DNA of 64,000 nt from UBA6898 sp964463135 (GCA_964463135.1 CAYXBA010000008.1:62001-126000); one strand, 5' to 3'; positions 41,824 through 50,602 are shown, counted from the first letter of the stretch. A program made the numbers and translations. Notes: generated by a model not told the origin, from the letters alone.

Positions 41824-42362
41824 ACTTTTCTCCAGAACGAGATCGTGTACTGCACTCCTGATACAACTGCGAGAATGACCGCAATGCCGATAAAGCCGCG
41901 GCCAATATCATAAAGGTCAAGAGGGAGATGGTCGAAGAAGGTGCCGGTAAGTATCAGACAGAGCACTCCTGTGATCTGTGCTGCTGTTTTCAGCTTCCCC
42001 CCCATTTCTGCCGCAATAACAATGTCCTTTGACAGGGCCACTACTCTGAGCGCCGTAACAAGGAACTCTCTTACGATCAGTATTATTGCCACTTCAACAG
42101 GAAGCCGTTCCATATCGACCAGTACAATAAGTGCCGAAATGACGAGAAACTTATCGGCAATAGGGTCCATGATGATCCCGAATTTTGTGATCTGACCGGA
42201 ACGCCGTGCCAGGTACCCGTCGAGAAAGTCGGTTATTGAGGCTATGCTGAAGACCAGAGCGCCAAAAATGGGGTGTTTGTCAACGGAAAGAACAAAGAAA
42301 GGTATCAGGACGATCCTGCTCAGCGTCAGGATCGTGGGCAGGTTAAGTCTCAAAGTACGCAT
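41820..42362 (-). CDS. pgsA: CDP-diacylglycerol-glycerol-3-phosphate 3-phosphatidyltransferase
   Basis: A 180-residue CDP-alcohol phosphotransferase that makes phosphatidylglycerol phosphate. The family motif D-G-x2-A-R-x8-G-x3-D-x3-D is present as DFLDGYLARRSGQITKFG followed by IMDPIADK. The N-terminal NLPTILTLSRIVLIPFF is also typical. It overlaps kdsC by 20 bp at its start and plsY by 4 bp at its end, so the lipid genes are embedded in the KDO operon. Confidence 0.95.
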   Translation of the reverse strand: MRTLRLNLPTILTLSRIVLIPFFVLSVDKHPIFGALVFSIASITDFLDGYLARRSGQITKFGIIMDPIADKFLVISALIVLVDMERLPVEVAIILIVREFLVTALRVVALSKDIVIAAEMGGKLKTAAQITGVLCLILTGTFFDHLPLDLYDIGRGFIGIAVILAVVSGVQYTISFWRKV

Positions 42363-42909
42363 CGAACATCCCTTTCCAGAGGCCTTTGGCCCTAAGAATA
42401 AAGTCTGTAACTTCCCTTACCGCTCCCCTCCCTCCCGGGTTTTTCGTGACCATGAGGGCGTATTTTTTTGCCTCATCCGCTGCATCAGAAACAGCCACCG
42501 GCAGACCGACAACTGACATGATCGGCGCGTCGATGATATCATCCCCGACATAAGCCACTTCATGGTCTTTCAGAGCATGCTGCTTCAGGAGACGGGCATA
42601 GGCCACCTTCTTGTTCAGACACTTCTGAAAAACCTCGGTAATGCCCAGTTCATGGGCCCGTCTTTCCACGACCTTTGACTGTCTGCCGGTGATGATCGCG
42701 ATCCGTATGCCGGCCTGCCGCAGCATCTTGATGCCATGGCCGTCCCTGACATGAAAGGCCTTGTATTCGTTGCGTGCATTATCCAGAATAATGCTTCCGT
42801 CAGTGAGAACACCGTCCACGTCGAGGATCAGAAGTTTAATCCCCTGTGCGATTTTTTTTGCAGTACCCTTTGCCTTTTCCCCGTTGCCTTTTGCTACAAG
42901 TGGTTTCAT
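42343..42909 (-). CDS. kdsC: 3-deoxy-D-manno-octulosonate 8-phosphate phosphatase
   Basis: A 188-residue HAD-superfamily phosphatase that hydrolyses KDO-8-P to KDO. The catalytic loop is LLILDVDGVLTDG (nucleophile first Asp, acid second Asp), motif II is IITGRQS and motif III/IV is YVGDDIIDAPIMSVVG. Residues 1-25 (KPLVAKGNGEKAKGTAKKIA) form a Lys-rich extension before the usual start, encoded by 7-bp repeats at 42866-42893. kdsD ends 1 bp upstream, so the steps are encoded consecutively. Confidence 0.95.
   Translation of the reverse strand: MKPLVAKGNGEKAKGTAKKIAQGIKLLILDVDGVLTDGSIILDNARNEYKAFHVRDGHGIKMLRQAGIRIAIITGRQSKVVERRAHELGITEVFQKCLNKKVAYARLLKQHALKDHEVAYVGDDIIDAPIMSVVGLPVAVSDAADEAKKYALMVTKNPGGRGAVREVTDFILRAKGLWKGMFDAYFET
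42866..42893. repeat. Degenerate heptanucleotide array (CCYTTTG-like)x4 in kdsC
   Basis: Four 7-bp units: CCCTTTG, CCTTTTC, CCCGTTG, CCTTTTG. On the coding strand they encode AKGNGEKAKG at the N-terminus of KdsC, upstream of the conserved catalytic domain. Confidence 0.6.
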
Positions 42910-43884
42910 CTATGCGATCCCTTTTTTCAATATGTCATGGATATGGATCACGCCTGCTATCCGGTCATTTGCGCCAATGACAACCAGCGCAGATATAGCA
43001 TGCTTTTCCATAACAGCCAGGGCCTTGGCTGCGAGTTCATCCTCTGCAATGACCCGGGGATTCCGGGTCATCACATCACCGGCCTTCATGTCAAAGAAGT
43101 CTTTGCCCCATTTTTCGATGCCTCTTCGGACATCGCCATCAGTAATGATGCCGCTCATGGCTCCGCTGCCCTCTGCGACAACGGTTATGCCGAGCCGCTT
43201 CGAAGATATTTCGATGACCGCAGCGGTGAGTGATGCATCCGGCCGCGTGAGCGGCAGAGAGTCGCCGGAGTGCATCAGGTCCTTTACCCGGATAAAAAGC
43301 TTTTTCCCAAGGCTGCCGCTCGGATGGAAAGAGGCAAAATCATCCTGCTGGAACCCACGCTTGGTGAGAAGTGCAACTGCGATCGCATCTCCCATGGCAA
43401 GCGCTGCTGTTGTGGATGCCGTTGGTACTATGCCGAGCGGACAGGCCTCTTCCTGGACAGATATGTCGAGATTGACCTCTGCGGCCTTTGCAAGCGTTGA
43501 CGCGTGGTTCCCGGTCAGTGCAATAAGCTCTACATTAAATCGCTTAAGGAACGGTATGATGCCGATGATCTCATCAGTTTCACCGCTGTTGGATATCGCA
43601 ATGATGACATCGTCAGCGGTCACCATGCCGAGGTCGCCATGGCTCGCTTCAGCCGGGTGCATGAAGAAGGACGGTGTACCGGTGGACGCAAGGGTGGCTG
43701 CGATCTTCTTGCCGACCAATCCTGATTTACCCATACCGGTGACAACAACCCTCCCCTTGCTGTTGAGGATGATGTTGACGGCCTTTTCAAATCCCTGATC
43801 AAGCCGGTCAATAAGGCCGCTGACAGCATCTGCCTCTATCTGCAGGACCTTTTTTGCGATCTCAATGCTGTTTTGGGTCTTCAT
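42910..43884 (-). CDS. kdsD: D-arabinose-5-phosphate isomerase, KpsF/GutQ type
   Basis: A 324-residue enzyme that interconverts ribulose-5-P and arabinose-5-P, the entry to KDO synthesis. It has a SIS sugar-isomerase domain (1-200) with VVTGMGKSGLVGKKIAATL, FMHPAEASHGDLGMV and ISNSGETDEI, and two C-terminal CBS domains (205-324) with VKDLMHSGDSLPL and VMTRNPRVIAEDELAAKAL. Intact SIS and CBS parts match the typical A5P isomerase. It is directly followed by kdsC. Confidence 0.95.
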   Translation of the reverse strand: MKTQNSIEIAKKVLQIEADAVSGLIDRLDQGFEKAVNIILNSKGRVVVTGMGKSGLVGKKIAATLASTGTPSFFMHPAEASHGDLGMVTADDVIIAISNSGETDEIIGIIPFLKRFNVELIALTGNHASTLAKAAEVNLDISVQEEACPLGIVPTASTTAALAMGDAIAVALLTKRGFQQDDFASFHPSGSLGKKLFIRVKDLMHSGDSLPLTRPDASLTAAVIEISSKRLGITVVAEGSGAMSGIITDGDVRRGIEKWGKDFFDMKAGDVMTRNPRVIAEDELAAKALAVMEKHAISALVVIGANDRIAGVIHIHDILKKGIA

Positions 43885-43890
43885 CTGTTT

Positions 43891-44370
43891 CTAGTCGAAC
43901 TGGCATCTCAGCCAGCCCGGTTTTATTCCCTTTCTGTGAGCTTCATGTTCGATATCGGTCAGACTGCTTTCAGCGGAATGCAGATGGTCCTTTGCCTTTT
44001 TGAGTCTGCCCTGCAGCGTGTTCATTTTTCTGGCGGTACGAACAGTCTTCGACTCCTCCCGTGAGATCGCTTCTTCCCGTTCTCTTACCTCCCGGTCTGC
44101 TTTTTCAATCTCTTTCTTTGCCGAAGTTGTTCTCTTGCACCAGTATTCCGGGTCCTCTTTCCCGCGGACTTTTTTGTTCCCCTCTGTTTTTTCATGCGGT
44201 GCTGCCCGTCCCTGCTCGTAAGGCCGGTTGTCAGAAGGACTGCGGTACTTTTCTATATCAGCATTCGAAAACGAGGGCGGCGGGGCTTCGCAGAGACCTG
44301 ATCCTGAAAAAAGAAAAAGCATGGCCGTTGTCAGGGCCAGAGAAAGCAGGGTCCGGGAAGAGGTATTCAA
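43891..44370 (-). CDS. Secreted coiled-coil protein of unknown function
   Basis: A 159-residue protein with a signal peptide (LLSLALTTAMLFLFSGSGLC), a polar linker and a long predicted coiled coil (SAKKEIEKADREVREREEAI and following) ending in KPGWLRCQFD. Two cysteines, in YWCKR and LRCQF, bracket the coiled coil and could form a disulfide. The signal end reads SGLCEA, so a lipoprotein is possible. It overlaps kdsA by 4 bp (ATGA) and precedes kdsD by 6 bp, so an envelope role alongside KDO synthesis is likely but unproven. Confidence 0.75.
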   Translation of the reverse strand: MNTSSRTLLSLALTTAMLFLFSGSGLCEAPPPSFSNADIEKYRSPSDNRPYEQGRAAPHEKTEGNKKVRGKEDPEYWCKRTTSAKKEIEKADREVREREEAISREESKTVRTARKMNTLQGRLKKAKDHLHSAESSLTDIEHEAHRKGIKPGWLRCQFD

Positions 44371-45203
44371 GCGGCAGGCCCCTGGTTTGCGGCGGTCTGT
44401 GCGGTTACGAGGTCATGCACGGCCTTGACCCGCTGCAGGAAGCCCTGTAACGCGTCAAGCCTGATCATGTTCGGTCCGTCGCATAAAGCCCTTTCAGGGT
44501 CAGGATGGACCTCCATAAAGAGTCCGTCAATTCCTGCAGCAACAGCGGCCTTTGCCATCGGCTCGGCGAACTCCCGCTGCCCTCCTGAACTGGTGCCTTT
44601 CCCGCCGGGCAGCTGCAGGCTGTGTGTTACGTCAAAGATCACCGGATACCCGAAAGAACGCATGATCGGGAAAGCCCTGAAGTCGACAACCAGATTATTG
44701 TACCCGAACGATACGCCGCGCTCAGTGATAAAAAGGTCCTGATTGCCGCTGGATATGAACTTATCAATGATATTCCTGACGTCCCAGGGAGCCAGGAACT
44801 GTCCCTTTTTAATATTCACCGGTTTGTTGGTCTGTGCTGCTGCCAGCACGAGATCTGTCTGCCTGCAGAGGAATGCCGGTATCTGGAGCGCATCAAGCAC
44901 TTCAGCTGCAGGACCGATCTCCTCCATGGTATGAATGTCGGCAATGATCGGGACCTGGAGTTTTGATCTGATGTCAGCAAGTATTCTGAGGCCCCGGTCA
45001 ATGCCGGGTCCGCGGAATGCTGAGATGGAGGTTCGGTTCGCCTTGTCAAAGGAGCTTTTAAAGACCAATGAGATGTTCAGAGAGGAGCATATTGCCTTCA
45101 GCCTCTCCGCAGTCTCGTACGTCACGGATTCGTCCTCGATGACGCAGGGGCCTGCTATCAGAAACAGTTCACCGGTATGCAGAGTTGCAGAGCCTACGCG
45201 CAT
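44367..45203 (-). CDS. kdsA: 2-dehydro-3-deoxyphosphooctonate aldolase (KDO-8-P synthase)
   Basis: A 278-residue enzyme that condenses phosphoenolpyruvate and arabinose-5-P to KDO-8-P. Family blocks: LIAGPCVIEDE, FKSSFDKANRTSI, VPIIADIHTMEE, AFLCRQTDLVLAAAQT, VNIKKGQFLAPWD and MEVHPDPERALCDGPN. The Cys in AFLCRQTD and the His/Asp of IADIH are consistent with a metal site, but the metal class cannot be decided by eye. It follows pyrG after 7 bp. Confidence 0.96.
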   Translation of the reverse strand: MRVGSATLHTGELFLIAGPCVIEDESVTYETAERLKAICSSLNISLVFKSSFDKANRTSISAFRGPGIDRGLRILADIRSKLQVPIIADIHTMEEIGPAAEVLDALQIPAFLCRQTDLVLAAAQTNKPVNIKKGQFLAPWDVRNIIDKFISSGNQDLFITERGVSFGYNNLVVDFRAFPIMRSFGYPVIFDVTHSLQLPGGKGTSSGGQREFAEPMAKAAVAAGIDGLFMEVHPDPERALCDGPNMIRLDALQGFLQRVKAVHDLVTAQTAANQGPAA

Positions 45204-45210
45204 GGTTCTC

Positions 45211-46884
45211 TCAATCCTTGTTCAATTCCCTGACATCTGATTTCGCATCAGGGAAAAGGGACTGCTTGCCCCTGAGCGAGGCCTCAATGAACGACCTGAA
45301 GAGCGGGTGCGGATCTGTCGGCCTTGACTTGAACTCGGGATGGAACTGGCAGCCGAGGAACCATGGATGCTCTTCTATCTCGACGATCTCAACAAGTTCC
45401 CCGTCAGGGCTTGTCCCGCTGATCTTCATGCCCATGCGGGTCAGGACTCCCTTGTATGCATTGTTGAACTCATAGCGGTGGCGGTGACGCTCAGAGATCT
45501 CTTTCTGTCTATAGGATGCAGAGGCGTTGGTGTTCTGCTCAATGACACAGGGATACGCGCCGAGCCGCATGGTGCCGCCCTTGTGAGAGCTCTCGGTGCG
45601 TTCTTCGACCTTTCCTTTTCTGAAATCGAACCATTTCTCCATGAGGTAGATGACAGGCGCCTGGGTGTTCAGGTCGAATTCGGAGCTGTTTGCCTTGAGT
45701 TCGCAGACGTTTCTGGCGAACTCGATGACCGCGCACTGCATGCCGAGGCATATGCCGAAAAAGGGTATTTTCTTTTCCCGTGCGTACCGGACCGACTCGA
45801 TCTTGCCCTCGATGCCGCGGTACCCGAATCCGCCCGGCACCAGGATGCCGTCAACGTCCGAGAGATACTTTTCCGGACCGCTCACCTCGATCTCCTCAGA
45901 GTCGACCCAGTGGAAATCTACTTTGCAGTCATTGGCTATGCCGCCATGGATCAACGCCTCGGTAAGGCTCTTGTAGGAATCCTTGAGTCCGACATACTTG
46001 CCGACGATAGCAATGGTCACCTCATGCTTCGGCTCCTTCACCTTCCTGACGATATCTTTCCACTGCGCGAGATCCATCTCCTTTTGGGAAAGGTCGAGCT
46101 TCCTGACGATGAGCTGCTCTATGCCCTCGGCGTTGAGCGCAAGGGGCACTTCATAAATGGTGTCAACATCGATCGCATTGATGACCGCATCGGTCTCAAG
46201 ATTGCAGTGGATCGCTATCTTCCTTTTTGCCTCAGGCGGGATGAGCCGATCTGTTCTGCAGAGCAGGATGTCAGGCTGGATACCGATCGCACGCAGTTCC
46301 TTTACGCTGTGCTGGGTCGGCTTTGTCTTGAGCTCGCCGGATGTCTTGATATAGGGGACAAGGGTCAGGTGCACATAGAGGCAGTTTTCCTTGCCGACAT
46401 CGTACCGCATCTGCCGTATCGCCTCAAGGAACGGAAGGCTCTCAATATCGCCGACCGTGCCGCCGATCTCGACGATGACTACGTCATTGCCGTCACCGAC
46501 CGATTTGATCGCCTGCTTGATCTCGTCGGTAATATGAGGGACGACCTGGACCGTATCGCCGAGATAGTCGCCGCGCCGCTCTTTGGAAATAACATTGTAA
46601 TAGATCTTGCCTGTGGTGAAATTATTCTTCTGTGATGTCCTCATATGGGTGAACCGCTCATAATGACCGAGGTCAAGGTCAGCCTCGGCCCCGTCATCAG
46701 ACACGAAGACCTCGCCGTGCTGGAACGGGCTGAGGGTGCCGGGGTCAACATTGATATACGGATCGAGCTTCTGGATGGTCACCTTGAGACCGCCTGCTTC
46801 GAGCAGCGCGCCGATGGATGCAGCCGCGATACCTTTACCAAGTGACGATAAGACCCCGCCGGTTATGAAGATGAATTTAGGCAT
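45211..46884 (-). CDS. pyrG: CTP synthase
   Basis: A 557-residue glutamine-dependent enzyme that makes CTP from UTP. The N-terminal synthase half starts KFIFITGGVLSSLGKGIAAA. The C-terminal GATase1 half has the catalytic Cys in FFGICLGMQCAV and the His/Glu of the triad in FLGCQFHPEFKSRP. Its place between kdsB and kdsA is common and sensible, because CTP is needed to make CMP-KDO. It overlaps kdsB by 22 bp. Confidence 0.97.
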   Translation of the reverse strand: MPKFIFITGGVLSSLGKGIAAASIGALLEAGGLKVTIQKLDPYINVDPGTLSPFQHGEVFVSDDGAEADLDLGHYERFTHMRTSQKNNFTTGKIYYNVISKERRGDYLGDTVQVVPHITDEIKQAIKSVGDGNDVVIVEIGGTVGDIESLPFLEAIRQMRYDVGKENCLYVHLTLVPYIKTSGELKTKPTQHSVKELRAIGIQPDILLCRTDRLIPPEAKRKIAIHCNLETDAVINAIDVDTIYEVPLALNAEGIEQLIVRKLDLSQKEMDLAQWKDIVRKVKEPKHEVTIAIVGKYVGLKDSYKSLTEALIHGGIANDCKVDFHWVDSEEIEVSGPEKYLSDVDGILVPGGFGYRGIEGKIESVRYAREKKIPFFGICLGMQCAVIEFARNVCELKANSSEFDLNTQAPVIYLMEKWFDFRKGKVEERTESSHKGGTMRLGAYPCVIEQNTNASASYRQKEISERHRHRYEFNNAYKGVLTRMGMKISGTSPDGELVEIVEIEEHPWFLGCQFHPEFKSRPTDPHPLFRSFIEASLRGKQSLFPDAKSDVRELNKD

Positions 46885-47657
46885 TGTTCTACCCTTTCTA
46901 GATCTTGGGGCGTATCCACCCCGATTGTTTCAAATAACGTCTCCCCAACCTTTATCCTGAACCCGTTCTCGATAGCCCTGAGCTGCTCGAGTTTCTCGAT
47001 CATCTCCAGCCGCGACGGCGGAAGAGATGAGAGCTTCAGCAGAACATCGCGGCGATAGCTGTAAATCCCGACATGCTTAAAACAGTCATGCACGACCAGT
47101 TCGCTTTTTGCTTTCAGCTCCCTGCTCTGCACCAAAGGATCCTTCCATTCATCCCGGTGATAGGGAATCGGCGCACGGGAAAAATACCATGCAAAGCCTT
47201 CAGGATCAAATACAACCTTTACAACATTGGGGTCGAAGATTTCTCTGCTGTCTCGAATCGGTAATGCCAGCGTGCCGAGAGATGCCCTGTTATCGTCAAG
47301 TAAGGATATGACCGCATCGATCATCTCAGGCCTGATGAGGGGTTCGTCCCCCTGGACATTGACCATTATATCACAATTCATTGTGGCTGCAACCTCAGCA
47401 ATACGGTCGGTGCCTGATTGATGCTCAGGCGATGTAATCACCGCTTTTCCGCCAAAGGAGATCACTGTTTCAAAGATCGTCTCACTGTCGGTCGCTACGA
47501 TCACCTCGCCGGCCAGCCGGGCATTACAAGAGTTCTGATATACATGCTGAATAATGGGTATGCCTTTGAGGAGTGCAAGAGGCTTACCCGGAAAACGGGT
47601 CGAAGCGTAGCGGGCAGGTATAACAACGATCGCGGACATAGATATCTTGGCAGTCAT
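46863..47657 (-). CDS. kdsB: 3-deoxy-manno-octulosonate cytidylyltransferase
   Basis: A 264-residue enzyme that activates KDO with CTP for lipid A-core assembly. The nucleotide-binding start is VVIPARYASTRFPGKPLALL, and NVQGDEPLIRPEMI, YFSRAPIPYHRD, HVGIYSYR and GVDTPQDLERVE are all standard. Between YHRDEW and HVGIYSYR there is an extra stretch, SRELKAKSEL, encoded by a degenerate 7-bp repeat array. The ATG at 47657 gives a six-residue lead (MTAKIS); Met7 is an alternative start. It is the first gene of the large envelope operon. Confidence 0.95.
   Translation of the reverse strand: MTAKISMSAIVVIPARYASTRFPGKPLALLKGIPIIQHVYQNSCNARLAGEVIVATDSETIFETVISFGGKAVITSPEHQSGTDRIAEVAATMNCDIMVNVQGDEPLIRPEMIDAVISLLDDNRASLGTLALPIRDSREIFDPNVVKVVFDPEGFAWYFSRAPIPYHRDEWKDPLVQSRELKAKSELVVHDCFKHVGIYSYRRDVLLKLSSLPPSRLEMIEKLEQLRAIENGFRIKVGETLFETIGVDTPQDLERVEQCLNSSS
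47098..47125. repeat. Degenerate heptanucleotide array (NNNNNGC)x4 in kdsB
   Basis: Four 7-bp units: AGTTCGC, TTTTTGC, TTTCAGC, TCCCTGC. On the coding strand they encode SRELKAKSEL, an insertion relative to typical KdsB. Confidence 0.5.
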
Positions 47658-47764
47658 TATATACTAATTAACGCGAATCTGGACAGTTGAACCTGCTGTT
47701 TGTTCCATGCCGGACTTATTTCCCAAATTGACTGCCATTCCCTTCAGCGGGTATCATACAGACC

Positions 47765-49018
47765 ATGCTTTCACCCGAAAAACAGCTCGAAATAATACGG
47801 CGCGGCACGGTCGAGATCATCAGCGAACCGGACCTCCTGAAGAAGCTTGAGCGAGCGCATATCGAGAACAGGCCCCTTCAGGTAAAGGCCGGTTTCGACC
47901 CGACAGCGCCCGACATCCATATCGGTCATACCGTGCTCCTTGAGAAGATGCGGCAGTTCCAGGACCTTGGCCATGAAGTGACCTTTCTGATCGGCGACTT
48001 CACCGGCATGATCGGCGATCCCACCGGCAAGAACGAGACGCGCAAACCCCTTACAAAGGAAGAAGTGCTTAAGAACGCCGAGACGTACAAGGCACAGGTT
48101 TTCAAGGTGCTTGATCCCGATAAGACGAGAGTGCGTTTCAACAGCGAATGGCTTGAACGTATGGGAAGCATGGAGATTGTAAGGCTGGGCTCGATGCAGA
48201 CCGTTGCAAGAATGCTCGAACGGGATGATTTCAAAAAGAGATTCAGGAATGAGCAGGATATAAGCATACTGGAATTCTATTACCCGCTTTTTCAGGCATA
48301 TGACTCTGTTGCGCTCAAGTCAGATATTGAGCTTGGCGGCACAGACCAGAAATTCAACCTTTTAATGGGCAGGACCTTGCAGCGGAAGAGTTCAATGGAA
48401 GAGCAGGTCGTGATCACGATGCCTCTTCTTGAGGGACTTGACGGCGTGAATAAGATGTCCAAGAGCCTTGGCAACTACATTGGCATCAACGAGCCTGCTT
48501 TTGAATATCTGAGCGGTGAACTTGCAGGCATGTTCAAGAAGGTGATGAGCGTGCCTGACAGCCTGATCGAGCGGTATTTCGAACTCCTGAGCCGCATTTC
48601 CATAGAGGAGTTGAATGTCTTGAAGGATGGCCTGAAGAATGGTTCTCGAGACCCGAGGGATGCGAAAAAGGAACTCGCCATGGAACTGGTAACGAGATAC
48701 TGCGGCCGGGAAGAGGCGGAAAAGGCACGGGAAAAATACCACGCTGTATTTGAGGAAAAAAATCTTGCTGAACTTGAGGCCACCTTCCCGGTGTTGAACG
48801 TCTCTGCGGGAGCTTCAGAAAATGCTGCGTGGCTCCCACAGGTGATGAAGGAGGCGGGGCTTGTTAATGGCACTGGCGAGGCAGTACGCCTGATAAAGCA
48901 GGGCGGGGTCAAGCTGAACGATGCGGTAGTCTCGGATACGAATTTACGACTTCAGCCAGGCGAACATATTGTGAAGGTCGGCAAGAAGAAGTTCTATAAG
49001 ATTATTGTGAAGGCATAA
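47765..49018 (+). CDS. tyrS: Tyrosyl-tRNA synthetase
   Basis: A 417-residue class I synthetase of the TyrRS-alpha2 long type. The HIGH-type motif is DIHIGHTVLLEKMR, and the KMSKS motif is GVNKMSKSLGNYIG. After the catalytic domain come the anticodon-binding helices and a C-terminal S4 RNA-binding domain (about 350-417, AVRLIKQGGVKLND). It is divergent from kdsB, with a 107-bp gap. mgtC follows 3 bp after the stop. Confidence 0.96.
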   Translation: MLSPEKQLEIIRRGTVEIISEPDLLKKLERAHIENRPLQVKAGFDPTAPDIHIGHTVLLEKMRQFQDLGHEVTFLIGDFTGMIGDPTGKNETRKPLTKEEVLKNAETYKAQVFKVLDPDKTRVRFNSEWLERMGSMEIVRLGSMQTVARMLERDDFKKRFRNEQDISILEFYYPLFQAYDSVALKSDIELGGTDQKFNLLMGRTLQRKSSMEEQVVITMPLLEGLDGVNKMSKSLGNYIGINEPAFEYLSGELAGMFKKVMSVPDSLIERYFELLSRISIEELNVLKDGLKNGSRDPRDAKKELAMELVTRYCGREEAEKAREKYHAVFEEKNLAELEATFPVLNVSAGASENAAWLPQVMKEAGLVNGTGEAVRLIKQGGVKLNDAVVSDTNLRLQPGEHIVKVGKKKFYKIIVKA

Positions 49019-49021
49019 CTG

Positions 49022-49687
49022 ATGGCCCCTGCCGAGATCATACTGAAGCTTCTCCTCGGAACACTCCTTGGCGGCATCATAGGGTTTGAGCGCCAGACGC
49101 ACGGCCGGCCGGCCGGCTTCAGGACACAGCTCCTGGTCTGCGTTTCCTGCGTGCTCCTCATGATCATATCCGAAGGGTATTATGCTGATAGTCCCCAGTC
49201 CGGGTTGATGAGGATCGATCCTACGCGGATAGCTGCAGGAGCAATGACCGGGGTAGGTTTCTTGGGTGCAGGCGTTATCCTCAAGAGCGGTGCCTCTGTT
49301 CAGGGTCTGACCACGGCAGCATGTGTCTGGATCGTCTCTGCCATCGGTCTCGCTATCGGTGCGGGTCAGTATGTCGCCGCAATTGTAGGTTTTGTGATCA
49401 CCTTTATATCTCTCTGGTTCCTACGGCTTCTCGAAACGAGAATGCCGAGAACGGTCTATAAGTTTGTTACCCTGATCACGGACAGCACTGGAGACGAAAA
49501 GACGATTCGTGAGATCTTTGAAGAAAAAGGATTTACGGTGACCAAGATGGATTATGAGATCCAGTTCCCTGAAAAAGAGCGGATCTTTGTCTTTACCGTT
49601 GCCGGCAAACACAGCTCTCCGATCAAACAGGTGATCGATACCCTCTCAGGCCTGAGTTTTGTCAGGAGGCTGGAGATAAAAAGCTAA
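49022..49687 (+). CDS. MgtC/SapB-family membrane protein
   Basis: A 221-residue membrane protein. Residues 1-145 hold four to five helices with the MgtC signatures GGIIGFERQTHGRPAGFRT, DPTRIAAGAMTGVGFLGAGV and VQGLTTAACVWIVSAIGLAI. Residues 150-221 form a soluble ACT-like C-terminal domain. In pathogens MgtC affects Mg2+ homeostasis and inhibits F-ATPase; here the role is unknown. It is probably co-transcribed with tyrS. Its stop codon overlaps that of the convergent cupin gene. Confidence 0.92.
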   Translation: MAPAEIILKLLLGTLLGGIIGFERQTHGRPAGFRTQLLVCVSCVLLMIISEGYYADSPQSGLMRIDPTRIAAGAMTGVGFLGAGVILKSGASVQGLTTAACVWIVSAIGLAIGAGQYVAAIVGFVITFISLWFLRLLETRMPRTVYKFVTLITDSTGDEKTIREIFEEKGFTVTKMDYEIQFPEKERIFVFTVAGKHSSPIKQVIDTLSGLSFVRRLEIKS

Positions 49688-50019
49688 TGATGGTGTCCGT
49701 GTTCCGAGTGGCCGCCGGCGATCACGTACACCGCCTCCGAAGAGCCCTTGTTCTCAAGAAAGCAGAACTGTTCTCCTGAAAGATGGATTGCTGAACCCTC
49801 TTCAATCATTCCTTCAAAATCGCCGGTTGCGCTGAAACTTCCGCGTGCAGCAAGCAGCATCTCCTCATGACCTTTTCCCGGTTTTATCTCCCGCCCTTTT
49901 TCTCCGGGCATAAGTATGCCGTAGATCATGTAGCAGGCATGAGAGCCTGTGTCTGCACCGCCGAACACATATTCGTTGTTCTGTTTCTCCGCCAAAGCCT
50001 TGAGATCCAACTTTTTCAT
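49684..50019 (-). CDS. Small cupin-like protein with a histidine-rich C-terminus
   Basis: A 111-residue single-domain cupin-like protein. PGKGHEEMLLAARGSFSATG resembles the first cupin motif, though with one His only, and LSGEQFCFLENKG lies in the second part. The C-terminus ends GGHSEHGHHH, a likely metal-binding tail. It is the last gene of the operon with cbiM, cbiQ, cbiO and nudix, 3 bp after the nudix stop. The context suggests a nickel- or cobalt-related storage or buffering role (inference). Confidence 0.75.
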   Translation of the reverse strand: MKKLDLKALAEKQNNEYVFGGADTGSHACYMIYGILMPGEKGREIKPGKGHEEMLLAARGSFSATGDFEGMIEEGSAIHLSGEQFCFLENKGSSEAVYVIAGGHSEHGHHH

Positions 50020-50022
50020 GGT

Positions 50023-50598
50023 TCATTGTCCTTTATTGTTTTTTAAAAAGTTTTTCGCCATTTCGATCATCCCGTAAACCTTCAGATCAATGTGGTCGCC
50101 ACTTTGCCGCAGTTCTTCAAGTTTCGCCGCAACATTGCCAAGTCGGACCGGGATCACTTCGATATCTTCTGTCTCATCGCGCTGGCCGATGCCGACATGT
50201 CTCAGCTCCGTGGCAAGGTAGACCGAGAGGGTCTCAGATGAGGCGCCTGATGACATCGGTCCTTCAGTAAGGAACTGTACCTTGCCAGCCTCATACCCTG
50301 TCTCCTCGATCAGTTCTCTGCGCACTGCCTGCTCAAACCCTTCTCCGGGGTCAACAAGGCCGGCCGGCAGTTCTATCACAAAGCCATTAATGGGTGGCCT
50401 GAACTGCCTGATCAGGATCACCTCATCATTGTCCGTGAAAGGGACAATGCCGATGACACCATCACAGTTTATCCTCTCAAAAGCCTCCCATTCCCGCGCC
50501 TCCACATTATTGGATGAGTTGCAGCGGACGTTGTACTTGATCAGCACAGCACGCAGGAATTTCCCGCTCCACAAGGTTTTTTTGTCCAGAACGCTCAT
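50023..50598 (-). CDS. NUDIX hydrolase, ADP-ribose pyrophosphatase-like
   Basis: A 191-residue NUDIX hydrolase. The Nudix box reads GEGFEQAVRRELIEETGY with the family pattern REL-EE-G, preceded by VIELPAGLVDPG, which is typical of the ADP-ribose/ADP-sugar pyrophosphatase subgroup. It would cleave ADP-ribose or a related nucleotide sugar to AMP and sugar phosphate. It is placed between cbiO (4 bp away) and the cupin gene, an unexpected partner for metal transport genes. Confidence 0.9.
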   Translation of the reverse strand: MSVLDKKTLWSGKFLRAVLIKYNVRCNSSNNVEAREWEAFERINCDGVIGIVPFTDNDEVILIRQFRPPINGFVIELPAGLVDPGEGFEQAVRRELIEETGYEAGKVQFLTEGPMSSGASSETLSVYLATELRHVGIGQRDETEDIEVIPVRLGNVAAKLEELRQSGDHIDLKVYGMIEMAKNFLKNNKGQ

Positions 50599-50602
50599 GA
50601 GA

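Noticed and set aside
45340..46635. A 431-codon plus-strand open frame antisense to pyrG
   Set aside because: It lies wholly inside the well-matched pyrG gene, has no family motif, and is explained by the strand-symmetric codon bias of a GC-balanced gene. The same holds for long antisense frames at 21406-22362 (mnmG) and 24449-25420 (gap/pgk).
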